Assembly: GCF_009674665.1 (NCBI RefSeq)
Contig: NZ_WKJD01000021.1
Coordinates: 124,001 to 188,000 of the forward strand
Source: Agromyces kandeliae
GTDB lineage: Bacteria > Actinomycetota > Actinomycetes > Actinomycetales > Microbacteriaceae
Length of the DNA stretch: 64,000 nt
Direction of reading: 5' to 3'
The notes below the pieces were generated by a model. The model did no database searches. It was not told the DNA's origin and saw nothing but the letters and a program-made list of their open reading frames with translations. The stretch's first letter is position 1, and the number at the start of each line of letters is the position of its first letter. The translations under genes were made by a program, and so were the position numbers. Shown here piece by piece: positions 45,220 through 53,032 of this stretch.

Positions 45220-45554
45220 GCGCGCCGGAACCTCGACTGTCCCTCCGGGTCGACCGCGCGCCCGGCGCGGACACCGCCCTGGTGCGGATCGCAGTCACCG
45301 TGACGAACCCCGGCACCGAACCGATCGCACCGGGCGTATTCGGATCGGAGTTGCTGGTCAACGGCGAACCCGATCCGAGTTGGCGCCTGGCGATGAACGG
45401 CGCGGTCGATCCCAGCCTCGTGCGACTCCCCGGTGGTGATTCCGCGGAGCTGGTGCGCGATCTCCGGGTGGCGGGACTCGTGCCAGGACCCAACGAGTTC
45501 GCGGTGCGGATCGGCGACGTGCAGAGCGACCCGGTCGTGCTCGACATGGACTGA
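45216..45554 (+). CDS. Small Ig-like/CARDB-like beta-sandwich protein
   Basis: A 112-residue protein made of alternating strands: LSLRVDRAPG, TALVRIAVTVTNPGTEPIAP, FGSELLVNGEPD, LVRLPGGDSAELVRDLRV and PNEFAVRIGDVQSDPVVLDM. This looks like a single immunoglobulin-like (CARDB-type) domain. There is no signal peptide. The GTG start overlaps the stop of the peptidoglycan-binding gene, so the proteins probably act together. It could be a chaperone or partner; this is not established. Confidence 0.75.
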   Translation: MSAPEPRLSLRVDRAPGADTALVRIAVTVTNPGTEPIAPGVFGSELLVNGEPDPSWRLAMNGAVDPSLVRLPGGDSAELVRDLRVAGLVPGPNEFAVRIGDVQSDPVVLDMD

Positions 45555-45583
45555 CGCTGCGGCGGGGGCGTCGGCGGCACTCG

Positions 45584-46288
45584 TCACGCACGCTGGCGGA
45601 TCTCCTCGCGCAGTGCGCGGATCTCCTCGGTGAGCGTATCGATGTGCGCCTTCGTGGCGACCTGCTCGGCCTCGTTCGTCTCGCTCACCCGCTCGACGAT
45701 CCACGACGCGAGCGTGCCCGTGACCACGCCGATCAGGGCGATCCCGCCGACCATGACGCCGACCGCGACGAGCTGGCCGGTCGGGGTCACCGGGAAGAAG
45801 TCGCCGTAGCCCACGGTCGTGATGGTCACGAACGCCCACCACAGTCCCTCGCCGAAGCTCTCGATCGACCCGCCGTTGCCGCGCTCGGCGTCGAGCACGG
45901 CGAGCGCGGCGACGTAGACGAGCAGCACCGACGCGCCCGCGGCGTAGAGGATCACCTTGCCGCGCAGCATCGCCCCGGCGGTCCGGCCGATCACGGTGAG
46001 GATCGTCACCACGCGGAGCAGTCGCAGCGGGCGGAGCACCGGCAGCACCACGACCGCGAGGTCGAGCAGGTGCCGCACGAACCAGCGCGGGCGATCCTCG
46101 GCGAGCGCGAGGTTCACGACGTAGTCGAGCGCGAACAGCGCCCACGTGCCCCAGATGACGGATTCGGCGAACACCGCCTCCGGTCCGTGCAGGTCCCCGA
46201 TCACCTCCCACGAGTACGCCGCGAGGAACAGGACGGCCGCGATGAAGAGCGGCCATTCGACGAGTTTCTGCCAGGACTGCTGGGACAT
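45584..46288 (-). CDS. Potassium channel (voltage-gated-like, six-helix)
   Basis: A 234-residue channel subunit. Helices S1-S4 lie at ~10-115 with an S4-like basic stretch (LRPLRLLRVVTILTVIG). The pore helix and selectivity filter are WWAFVTITTVGYGDFFPV (~160-178, TVGYGD), then S6 and a C-terminal coiled coil (HIDTLTEEIRALREEIRQR) that may tetramerise. It lacks an RCK domain. ATG 46288 is chosen over the longer frame. It is convergent with the beta-domain gene, 29 bp apart. Confidence 0.93.
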   Translation of the reverse strand: MSQQSWQKLVEWPLFIAAVLFLAAYSWEVIGDLHGPEAVFAESVIWGTWALFALDYVVNLALAEDRPRWFVRHLLDLAVVVLPVLRPLRLLRVVTILTVIGRTAGAMLRGKVILYAAGASVLLVYVAALAVLDAERGNGGSIESFGEGLWWAFVTITTVGYGDFFPVTPTGQLVAVGVMVGGIALIGVVTGTLASWIVERVSETNEAEQVATKAHIDTLTEEIRALREEIRQRA

Positions 46289-46472
46289 CCGTCCACCGTA
46301 GGAAGCGCAGGTCACGGTTCGGTCACGCGAAGCGGGGCGACGACGCGGACGTGGGACCCATTCCCGACCGCCCAGTTCACGTGACCCGTTCGCGGGTCAG
46401 TCGTGAGGATTCATCATCGATAGCATTCGGTCAGGTCGACGCTGCGGCGGCCACCTCTGGGGGGAGGGGTCC

Positions 46473-49235
46473 ATGTTCGGCACGCTCTTGAACGCACTCT
46501 CGGGTCCGAGGACCGACATCCTCGAGATCAGGATCCACGGCGTGCGCAACACACCGCCCGCCGAGATGCTCGAGACCTCGCCCGACGAGATCGAGCGTGT
46601 CGTCGGCGATGACCTCGGATCCTTCTGGCGCAGGCGCGACGAGCGCCCCGAGCGAGGCATCCGCTCGATCGAGGCGTTCTCGTGGGGCGCCCAGGCTCGG
46701 ACCGGCGGAGGTGCCCTCGCCGCCATCGGGCGCGCGTTCGTCCACGTCGGGTGGTTCCTCCTCCTCCCCTATGCGCTCGCCAACCTGGGCTACTGGACAC
46801 GCCGCATCGACCCGCAGCGCGGCGTGAGCGCCGGCACGCCGACCTGGAACGGCGACTTCGGGGCCGCGACGGTCCGCGTGTTCGGGCTCCTCCTCACGCT
46901 GATCGCCGTGGCGGCGTTCTGCTCCGTCGCGATCGACCTCGTCGGCGTCCAGTGCTTCCGCGACGGAGAGGTCTGCGCGGCGCTGCCGCCCCTGTTCGAC
47001 GGCCTGGCCGACCTCGAACGCGACCGGCGGGCGGCGCTGTTCGGGTTGGCCCCCATCGCCACGGTGGTCGTGCTGTACGTGATCGCCCGCAGGGGACGCG
47101 TCGCGTACGAGGAGCGCGTGAAGAAGTTCGGGACCGAGCTCGACGCTCGGCAGCAGGAGGACGACCGTCCGCTGCTCGCGACGCGCGGCTTCTGGACCGA
47201 GTCCCGCATCGGGCAGACCTCCGAGTGGCTCCACGTCGCAGGTGCGATCGCCCTGGTGCTCTTCCTGCTCGCGCTCGATTCGGCCTACCTCGCGGTGGAC
47301 TCCTGCTGGACGGGCGACTCGTCGCCGATCACCGGCGAGTGCCTCGTCGCGGGCTTCGGGAATCCGGTCGCGGCGTGGTTCGCGATCGGCGCGGCGGCGC
47401 TGCTGGTCGCGATCGTGGTCCTCGTCGCGCTCGCCTCGCACACCACCTCCGACAGCCGGACCACCGCGAAGCGGATGGCGTCGATGGCTTGCCTCGTCGT
47501 CGCGATCGCGGCGTACGGCGCGTGGACGTGGCTCACCTTCCAGGCGACCGAGGAGCACGGCGGCGGCAAGGTGTTCCTCGGCCTGATCGGCACGCCGATC
47601 GCCCTGATCGTGCTCGCCCTGTTCCTCGCGCTCGCCGGTGCCGGCTGGAAGAACCGGTCCTGGACGCGCCGGGTGATCAGCTCGATCCTCCTGGTCGGCG
47701 GAGCGGCGCTGCTGCTCGGCAGCCACGCCCGCGTCGGCGACGAGCGGTGGTTGTGGGTCGGCGGCGCCGTCCTCTGCGTGCTGATCCACCTGGTGAACGC
47801 GTGGACGACGCCGGCGAACCACCGGTTCGAGGCCTGGCGCGGCCAGGGCGCCGCGGTCGCGATGCTGCTCGCGCTCTTCGCGTCGATGGCGCTGTCGAGC
47901 CTGCTCGTGCTCGGCGTGGCCTCATGGCTGGGGACCTCGACCGACAAGGCGGACACGTCGTACATCTGGCGGACGCCGCCCGAGCCGCAGCCGGAGCGTT
48001 CCCTGGACATCCCGGACGCGTACGAGCGGTTCGCGGTGGTGCTCACCGCGATCGCCGTGCTGCTGGTGGCCCTGATCATCGCGGCGCTGGTCGTGAACAT
48101 GGTGCGCTTCGCACGCTTCAGCCTGCCGAAGCTGGCCTGGTCGACGCCGTCGGACGGCGACGAGGAGCGTGCGCCCGCGCATGATCGCGGCGGGCTCGAG
48201 ACGCCGGACCCGAGCACGTACGCCCCGCGGGTCACGGTGCCCGCCGCCCGGAACCGGCGCCGTCTCACGGTCCGCAGGAGCTCCCACCTGCTCCATCGCG
48301 GAGAGCCGCTCTTCGGCTGGCTCGCGGTCTTCGCGGCGATCGGCTTCCTCAGCCTGTCGTCGGCGGTCGTCTACGAGGGCCTCCGGGCGCTCGTGGTCGC
48401 CTGGTTCGGCGAGAACGCTCCCGCGGGCATCCGCGCCGCGTCGACCGCGGTGCTCGTCGCGGTCGCCCTCGCTGCGGTCGCGGCGGTCGTGGCGCACGCC
48501 GCGTCGAGCAGTGAGCGGCCGCTCGGGGTGTTCTGGGACGTCGTCGCGTTCTTCCCGCGCGCGGGGCATCCGTTCGCACCGCCGTGCTTCGGCGAGCGCG
48601 TCGTTCCCGAGCTGGCGGCGCGCACGCGGGCCTGGCTGAACGACCCGTCGGCGCGGCGTCGCCGCGGCGTCATCCTCACCGCCCACTCGATGGGCTCCAC
48701 GATCTCGGCGGCGACGCTCATGGCGATGCGCGGCGACCGCGTGCCGGCCGGGGTGATGGAGGACGAAGAGCTCGTTGACCGCATCGCCCTGCTCTCGTAC
48801 GGCACGCAGCTCCGCGCGTACTTCAGCCGGTTCTTCCCGTCGGTGTTCGGTCCGAAGGACCTCGGGGTCCCGGGCACGCGCGGCCCGTCGCTCTGGCGAT
48901 CGGATCCCTGGCGCTCGCAGGTGCTCGACGAGTTCCGGGACGGGCTCCCCGCCCCGAACACCGATCCGGAGCGATCGCTCACCGGCATGCTCGGCGCGCA
49001 CGACCGGGAGGTCCCGCGGTGGCGGAGCCTGTGGCGACGGACCGACTACCTGGGCTTCCCGGTGTACGGCTACCCGCGGGTGGGCAACCCGGTCGACCGC
49101 GGGGTCACCGAGTCGGCGCCCGCGAGCTACCTCTGGCGGATCGCGACGCACAGCGACTACCTCGGCACCGAGCAGTTCCTCCTCGCCCGCGACGACCTCG
49201 TCGCGGCGCTCGCGGCGGCGGACGGGGAGCGCTGA
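46473..49235 (+). CDS. Large membrane protein with split alpha/beta-hydrolase (lipase-like) signature
   Basis: 920 residues. The N-terminal soluble segment has LEIRIHGVRNTPPAEML (~17-33), resembling an oxyanion-hole strand. Then follow about a dozen hydrophobic helices in several groups (~85-630). The C-terminal ~240 residues hold VILTAHSMGSTISAATLM (Ser in a nucleophile elbow with Ala for the first Gly) and RIATHSDYLGTEQF (candidate catalytic His). The two ends could form one hydrolase interrupted by the membrane part. Related actinobacterial proteins with a HGV-TPP start exist, but function is unknown. GGGGAGGGG precedes the ATG. Confidence 0.8.
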   Translation: MFGTLLNALSGPRTDILEIRIHGVRNTPPAEMLETSPDEIERVVGDDLGSFWRRRDERPERGIRSIEAFSWGAQARTGGGALAAIGRAFVHVGWFLLLPYALANLGYWTRRIDPQRGVSAGTPTWNGDFGAATVRVFGLLLTLIAVAAFCSVAIDLVGVQCFRDGEVCAALPPLFDGLADLERDRRAALFGLAPIATVVVLYVIARRGRVAYEERVKKFGTELDARQQEDDRPLLATRGFWTESRIGQTSEWLHVAGAIALVLFLLALDSAYLAVDSCWTGDSSPITGECLVAGFGNPVAAWFAIGAAALLVAIVVLVALASHTTSDSRTTAKRMASMACLVVAIAAYGAWTWLTFQATEEHGGGKVFLGLIGTPIALIVLALFLALAGAGWKNRSWTRRVISSILLVGGAALLLGSHARVGDERWLWVGGAVLCVLIHLVNAWTTPANHRFEAWRGQGAAVAMLLALFASMALSSLLVLGVASWLGTSTDKADTSYIWRTPPEPQPERSLDIPDAYERFAVVLTAIAVLLVALIIAALVVNMVRFARFSLPKLAWSTPSDGDEERAPAHDRGGLETPDPSTYAPRVTVPAARNRRRLTVRRSSHLLHRGEPLFGWLAVFAAIGFLSLSSAVVYEGLRALVVAWFGENAPAGIRAASTAVLVAVALAAVAAVVAHAASSSERPLGVFWDVVAFFPRAGHPFAPPCFGERVVPELAARTRAWLNDPSARRRRGVILTAHSMGSTISAATLMAMRGDRVPAGVMEDEELVDRIALLSYGTQLRAYFSRFFPSVFGPKDLGVPGTRGPSLWRSDPWRSQVLDEFRDGLPAPNTDPERSLTGMLGAHDREVPRWRSLWRRTDYLGFPVYGYPRVGNPVDRGVTESAPASYLWRIATHSDYLGTEQFLLARDDLVAALAAADGER

Positions 49236-49268
49236 CCCGGCGGCGCGCGCCCGGCCGGTCGGGTCCGC

Positions 49269-49715
49269 TCAGTGGAACACCGACCGCGCGTCGGCCGTCA
49301 CCTCGATCGGCACGGTGACCGGCACGAGGTCGGTCGAGATCGGCGCGTGCCACACGGCTCGCAGGGTCACGCTCGCACTGCGGCCGTCGTTCGTGGCGGC
49401 TCGCACGAGCTCGAGGCCGCGAAGCGAGTGCTCCGCGTCGCCGAGGTAGTCGGTCGCGGCGGCCGCGACGGATGCCTCGTCGAGGCCGAGCACGAGCGCG
49501 TCGCCCTCCACCCGGACCTCGTCGAGCCGCCACGACTCGGCCGCGGCGAGCGCCGCGCCGTCGGCGAGGGTGAACAGTCGCTTCCGTTCGAGGTACAGCG
49601 ACGTCGCCGACGTCACGACGAGCACGAGTGCGAGCCCCAGCACGCCGAAGAGGATCGTGAGCAGCAGCGTCGAGCCGGACTCGTCGTCGCGCAGCGCGAC
49701 CGCCCGGCCGTTCAC
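49269..49715 (-). CDS. TadG-like/pilus-locus secreted protein
   Basis: A 148-residue protein with one N-terminal helix after GSTLLLTILFGVLGLALVLV, then YLERKRLFTLADGAALAAAE, the pattern of TadE/TadG-like minor pilins and Rv3660c-neighbour proteins (helicase/secretion neighbourhood DUF). The extracellular part is small and beta-rich. The GTG start overlaps the upstream TadE-like stop (GTGA). It is the last gene of the pilus operon. Confidence 0.82.
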   Translation of the reverse strand: MNGRAVALRDDESGSTLLLTILFGVLGLALVLVVTSATSLYLERKRLFTLADGAALAAAESWRLDEVRVEGDALVLGLDEASVAAAATDYLGDAEHSLRGLELVRAATNDGRSASVTLRAVWHAPISTDLVPVTVPIEVTADARSVFH

Positions 49716-50179
49716 GGCGCACCTGCGAACCGCGACACCGTCTGCGTCGCCCGCGCCTCGAGTCGCACCGTCCCGATGCCGCTCGAGGCGAGCACCTGCG
49801 GTACGAGCGGGAGCGCGAGCGCGGCACGCACGGCGACGGTCACCCGCGTGCCCGAGGTCGCGCACGGCCCGCTGCAGTCGACGACGACGGATGCCGCGCC
49901 GGCATCGACCCCGTAGTCGGCGAGGACCACGTGCACGGTGCGCTCGACGGACGCCGAGGGCCCGTCGGCATCCGCCCGCAGCACGGCGACGCGGGCCGCC
50001 TGCCGCGCCGCGCCCTCGACGCCGAGCGCTGCGGCCTGGATGGACGCCATCGCGAGCACCAGGTAGACGAGGGGAACGAGGAGGATCATGCCGACGGTGA
50101 GGAACTCGAGGGACGCGGAGCCCGCCTCCGCGGCGAGCGCGCGCCGAGCCGGCTCAGTCGACGGACTCGATCGCGGCAT
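49712..50179 (-). CDS. TadE-like minor pilin (second)
   Basis: A 155-residue protein. After a short basic cytoplasmic start it has the pilin-type segment EAGSASLEFLTVGMILLVPLVYLVLAM compressed here to its key parts: Gly-Ser-Ala before Glu at the +5-like position and a ~22-residue helix. Then AAALGVEGAARQAARVAV follows, as in TadE. The C-terminal domain carries one Cys pair (VDCSGPCATSG). It overlaps the first TadE gene by 26 bp and the TadG-like gene by 4 bp. Confidence 0.85.
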   Translation of the reverse strand: MPRSSPSTEPARRALAAEAGSASLEFLTVGMILLVPLVYLVLAMASIQAAALGVEGAARQAARVAVLRADADGPSASVERTVHVVLADYGVDAGAASVVVDCSGPCATSGTRVTVAVRAALALPLVPQVLASSGIGTVRLEARATQTVSRFAGAP

Positions 50180-50540
50180 GGCCGGTCACCTCCAGTGCGC
50201 GTTCGGGCCCGAGCAGGCCGACGACCGGGAGCGAGGTCCGGACGGTGATCGCAATGGCGGGGACGCCGCCGACGGTGGCCGCCTCAGCCGAGACATCCGC
50301 TGCGTAGTCGGCGGCGATGGCCGCATCGATGAGCTGTCGGGTGCGCTCGACGCCCGCCGCGGGCGAGGACCCCGCGAGCGCCGCGTAGCGGGCGCCCTCG
50401 GCGGCCGCGTCGAGCACCGTGTTGCGGACGTGCAGGGCGAGTGCGAGCTGCACGACCGCGACGAGCAGCGCCGCGAGCAGGACGCCGACGAGTGAGAACT
50501 CCGCGACCGCGGAACCCCGATCGTCGTCGAGCCGGCTCAG
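50154..50540 (-). CDS. TadE-like minor pilin (first); start codon uncertain
   Basis: A TadE-type protein: DDDRGSAVAEFSLVGVLL (cleavage-type segment with Glu), a single helix, then VRNTVLDAAAEGARYAAL and a small C-terminal domain. The coding sense is clear, yet no ATG, GTG or TTG lies in frame between the flp stop and the signal segment. The nearest ATG (50651) would overlap flp by 115 bp. A CTG at 50540 sits as CTGA across the flp stop, mimicking the ATGA/GTGA couplings elsewhere, and is used here as a tentative start. Confidence 0.7.
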   Translation of the reverse strand: MSRLDDDRGSAVAEFSLVGVLLAALLVAVVQLALALHVRNTVLDAAAEGARYAALAGSSPAAGVERTRQLIDAAIAADYAADVSAEAATVGGVPAIAITVRTSLPVVGLLGPERALEVTGHAAIESVD

Positions 50541-50704
50541 AATCCGACGACGCGGTCGATCGCCTGGTCGAAGACGCCCGAGAGCGCGGGGCCGGCGAGG
50601 CCCCAGATCACGATCACCAGGCCCGCCGTCATGAGCGTGATGAGCACCCATCCGGGTACGTCGCCCCGTTCGTCGGCGAGCCGTCGGGCGATCCAGCAGG
50701 GCAT
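50537..50704 (-). CDS. Flp-type pilin subunit (short)
   Basis: A 55-residue protein: MPCWIARRLADERGDVPGW, then the hydrophobic helix VLITLMTAGLVIVIWGLAGP and a short amphipathic tail. Size, single helix and position between tadC and tadE fit the Flp or DUF4244-like subunit of actinobacterial Tad loci. The prepilin peptidase site is not canonical. AAAGGACCT precedes the ATG. It lies 39 bp after the tadC 3' remnant. Confidence 0.75.
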   Translation of the reverse strand: MPCWIARRLADERGDVPGWVLITLMTAGLVIVIWGLAGPALSGVFDQAIDRVVGF

Positions 50705-50743
50705 GCGAGGTCCTTTCGTCGGGTGGCGGGGTGCATCGGCGCA

Positions 50744-50825
50744 TCAGAAACCCGCCTGGAGCACGAGGTAGCCGGGGAACAGCGCGAAGGCGATGGTGAC
50801 CGGCAGGATGAGGAAGATCAGGGGG
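50744..50825 (-). pseudogene. tadC: 3' end of tadC, separated from the rest by an integrated element
   Basis: Minus-strand codons read LIFLILPVTIAFALFPGYL and VLQAGF then TGA, the usual last helix of a TadC protein. The missing 5' part is at 59635-60500, on the far side of an 8.8-kb element. Joining the two flanks (82 + 866 bases) gives exactly 316 codons in frame. Confidence 0.88.
50821..50825. other. attL (host-element junction, left)
   Basis: A GGGGG run where host tadC sequence stops matching TadC and the element begins. The shared core with the right junction is most simply GGG. The recombinase ATG lies 26 bases inside. Confidence 0.65.
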
Positions 50826-50850
50826 CTAACAGACCATCTAAAATATCCTT

Positions 50851-52308
50851 ATGAACCAACATCAGATCCGCGCAGCGATCTACACCCGCATCAGCGAGGA
50901 CGACGGCACCGCCCTCGGAGTGCAACGGCAGGAAGAGGACGCTCGGAACGAGGCAGCGAACCGAGGCTGGGAGGTCGCGCGGGTCTATGTCGACAACGAT
51001 GTCTCTGCGACGCGCACCCGCATGCGCCCTCAGTTCCACCGCATGATCACCGACGTTCGTGCGGGTCTGGTCGATGCTGTCCTCATCTGGGACACCGACC
51101 GATTGACCCGCACACCACGGGAGGCGGAGGACTTGATCGACCTCGCGGACACGCACGGCTTGCAGATCATCAGCCTCGGCGGCTACCGCGATCTGTCTAC
51201 GCCGAACGGTCGACGCGACTTCCGGAACGACGTGACCAACGCCCGTTATGAGACGGAGAAGATGGCGCGACGGCTCAGGCGGCGGCTGCAGCAGAAGGCC
51301 GAGGCTGGCGAGCCCCAGGGGAGGCCTGGCTACGGATTTACCCGTGTTCCGGTTCTGGACGATGCCGGTCGACCGACTCGGCTCCGCCGGGACGAGGCCG
51401 ACCCTGAGCAGGCGGCGGTAATCCGAGAGGTTGCGAATCGCCTGCTCGCGGGCCACTCGCTGCGATCGGTGGTGAGCGACCTGAACCTTCGGGGCATTCC
51501 AGCACCAGAAGCCGAGAAGTGGAACTCTACGATGCTCAGGCAGGTCATGAAGCGTCCCTCCCTTGCCGGCCTAAGGGTCTACAAGGGCAAGGTGATCGGG
51601 CGAACGACGGGTGACGCGATCCTCGATGAGAGCATGCACGATCGACTCATCGCGCTCCTGACCGACCCCTCACGGCGCACGAATCGCGCGGGCAATGATT
51701 ACAAGTACCTGCTCTCCGGTCTGGCTCGATGTGGTCGGGAAGGTTGCGGTGGGGCAGTCCGCGCGGGAGTGGGCCGCCTTGTGTCCCGCCCAGATGGAAC
51801 TGCCCACCGTCAGCCGCCCAGCTACGTCTGCACCGAGTGCTTCAAGGTTCGCCGGAAGGTCGCCGACGTCGATTCCGTTGTCAACGATCAGATCATCACG
51901 CTCCTGCGCACGCCTGAGGTCATTGGCATGTTCGAGCACGGCGACGCTGATGCGGCGGCCCGCGCGCAGGCGGACATCGCTGCCCTGGATGCGAAGCTGG
52001 AACTGATTGCCGATCAGTGGGCAGAGGACGTCATCACTGCCGCACAGTTCACGAGGCTGAACACCCGGCTGCGGGACAAGCGCGTGGCTGCTGAACAGGA
52101 ACGTCGGGCGGCACTGCCCAACGCGGCGCTCACCGTCCTCAGCACCGGCGACGTCGCAGCCTCGTGGGACGATGCGCCAATCGAGGTACGGCGAGCTATC
52201 GTTTCCGAACTGGTCGAGGTAACGATCCTCCCAACGGGGCCCAGAGGACGCCGCCCGTTCGACAAGGCTTCCGTCTCAGTGGTGCCCAGGACCATCGTTG
52301 CGCTATGA
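50851..52308 (+). CDS. Large serine recombinase (element integrase)
   Basis: A 485-residue site-specific recombinase. The N-terminal resolvase domain has the catalytic Ser in AAIYTRISEDDG (Ser15), with VYVDNDVSATR, VLIWDTDRLTRTPREAEDL and the E-helix ETEKMARRLRRRLQQK. Next is a recombinase domain (~165-270, GYGFTRVPVL, VVSDLNLRGIP). A zinc ribbon follows (CGREGCGGAV ... YVCTECFK), then a coiled-coil C-terminal arm. It sits 26 bp from attL and reads inward, the normal place for an integrase. Its target is inside tadC. Confidence 0.96.
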   Translation: MNQHQIRAAIYTRISEDDGTALGVQRQEEDARNEAANRGWEVARVYVDNDVSATRTRMRPQFHRMITDVRAGLVDAVLIWDTDRLTRTPREAEDLIDLADTHGLQIISLGGYRDLSTPNGRRDFRNDVTNARYETEKMARRLRRRLQQKAEAGEPQGRPGYGFTRVPVLDDAGRPTRLRRDEADPEQAAVIREVANRLLAGHSLRSVVSDLNLRGIPAPEAEKWNSTMLRQVMKRPSLAGLRVYKGKVIGRTTGDAILDESMHDRLIALLTDPSRRTNRAGNDYKYLLSGLARCGREGCGGAVRAGVGRLVSRPDGTAHRQPPSYVCTECFKVRRKVADVDSVVNDQIITLLRTPEVIGMFEHGDADAAARAQADIAALDAKLELIADQWAEDVITAAQFTRLNTRLRDKRVAAEQERRAALPNAALTVLSTGDVAASWDDAPIEVRRAIVSELVEVTILPTGPRGRRPFDKASVSVVPRTIVAL

Positions 52309-52544
52309 GCCTTCGCCCTCCCCGCGCCTCGGCGCTGGAGTACGGACCTGACGGGACTTGACGGGATGAGTCGTGAAATGGCATCCTGACCACACGCAGA
52401 AGAAGTGTGCCCCGGTACAGTTCGTCTGCGTTTTCTATGCCCGGCGCACGACGCGCCTGAGAACTGAAGATCGTCACCCGCCCCTCTCCGGGGGCTACTC
52501 ACCTTAGAAGGGAGTCCCCCGGCAACGGGAGAACTCCGTCATCC

Positions 52545-52571
52545 AAGGCGCAGCCGACTCGGCTGCGCCTT
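52545..52571. terminator. Hairpin before the excisionase-like gene
   Basis: AAGGCGCAGCC pairs with GGCTGCGCCTT around GACTC (11-bp stem; symmetry extends to 13 bp). It lies in the 283-bp gap after the recombinase gene and 20 bases before the ATG at 52592. It is probably a terminator or attenuator separating int from the downstream genes. The rest of this gap holds no gene I can support. Confidence 0.65.
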
Positions 52572-52591
52572 CCGTCGTTAAGGAGCATTCG

Positions 52592-52783
52592 ATGACGTCT
52601 GAAGCGAGGTGGGGCTCCATGCAGGAGGCCGCGGAACTAGCAAGGGTGTCCACCCGCACCATCCGGCGGCGAATCGCCGACGGGGTTCTCCCCGCCCGGC
52701 GGTTTGGCCCGCGCCTCATCAGGGTGGACTTGAATCAGCTCGACGAAATGGGTCGGCCGCTTCCCGGGCGGCGAGTGTCATGA
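52592..52783 (+). CDS. Excisionase-like helix-turn-helix protein
   Basis: A 63-residue MerR-type winged helix: MQEAAELARVSTRTIRRRIA, DGVLPARRFGPRLIRVDLNQ. This matches small Xis/AlpA-like DNA-binding proteins. It would act as the recombination directionality factor or as a regulator; with a serine recombinase the former is plausible but unproven. AAGGAG precedes the ATG. Its TGA overlaps the next start (ATGA). Confidence 0.88.
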   Translation: MTSEARWGSMQEAAELARVSTRTIRRRIADGVLPARRFGPRLIRVDLNQLDEMGRPLPGRRVS

Positions 52784-52971
52784 GTTGCTCGGACGCATTC
52801 TGGGCTGACTACGGACCGTGGCTCTCCACGCGGCATCCGTCGATGGGTGAGGCAGACCTGCGCGCGTACGCGGGGCGAATAGAGAACGTCCGCGAAAGCA
52901 TCCGTCCGACGCTTACCCCTGAGCGCGTCGACCGAATCGCCCGCATCTGGCGGGGGGTGGGGCTCCAGTGA
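52780..52971 (+). CDS. Small hypothetical element protein
   Basis: A 63-residue acidic/basic soluble protein beginning MSCSDAFWADYGPWLSTRHP, with helical SMGEADLRAYAGRIENVRES and TPERVDRIARIWRGVGL. No family is recognised. It is translationally coupled to the excisionase-like gene by ATGA. Confidence 0.65.
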   Translation: MSCSDAFWADYGPWLSTRHPSMGEADLRAYAGRIENVRESIRPTLTPERVDRIARIWRGVGLQ

Positions 52972-53032
52972 GCATCGCCCTAACCCTCCGGCGATTCCCG
53001 ATCCACGACCGCCTGGCGACGGGAGGTGTGCG

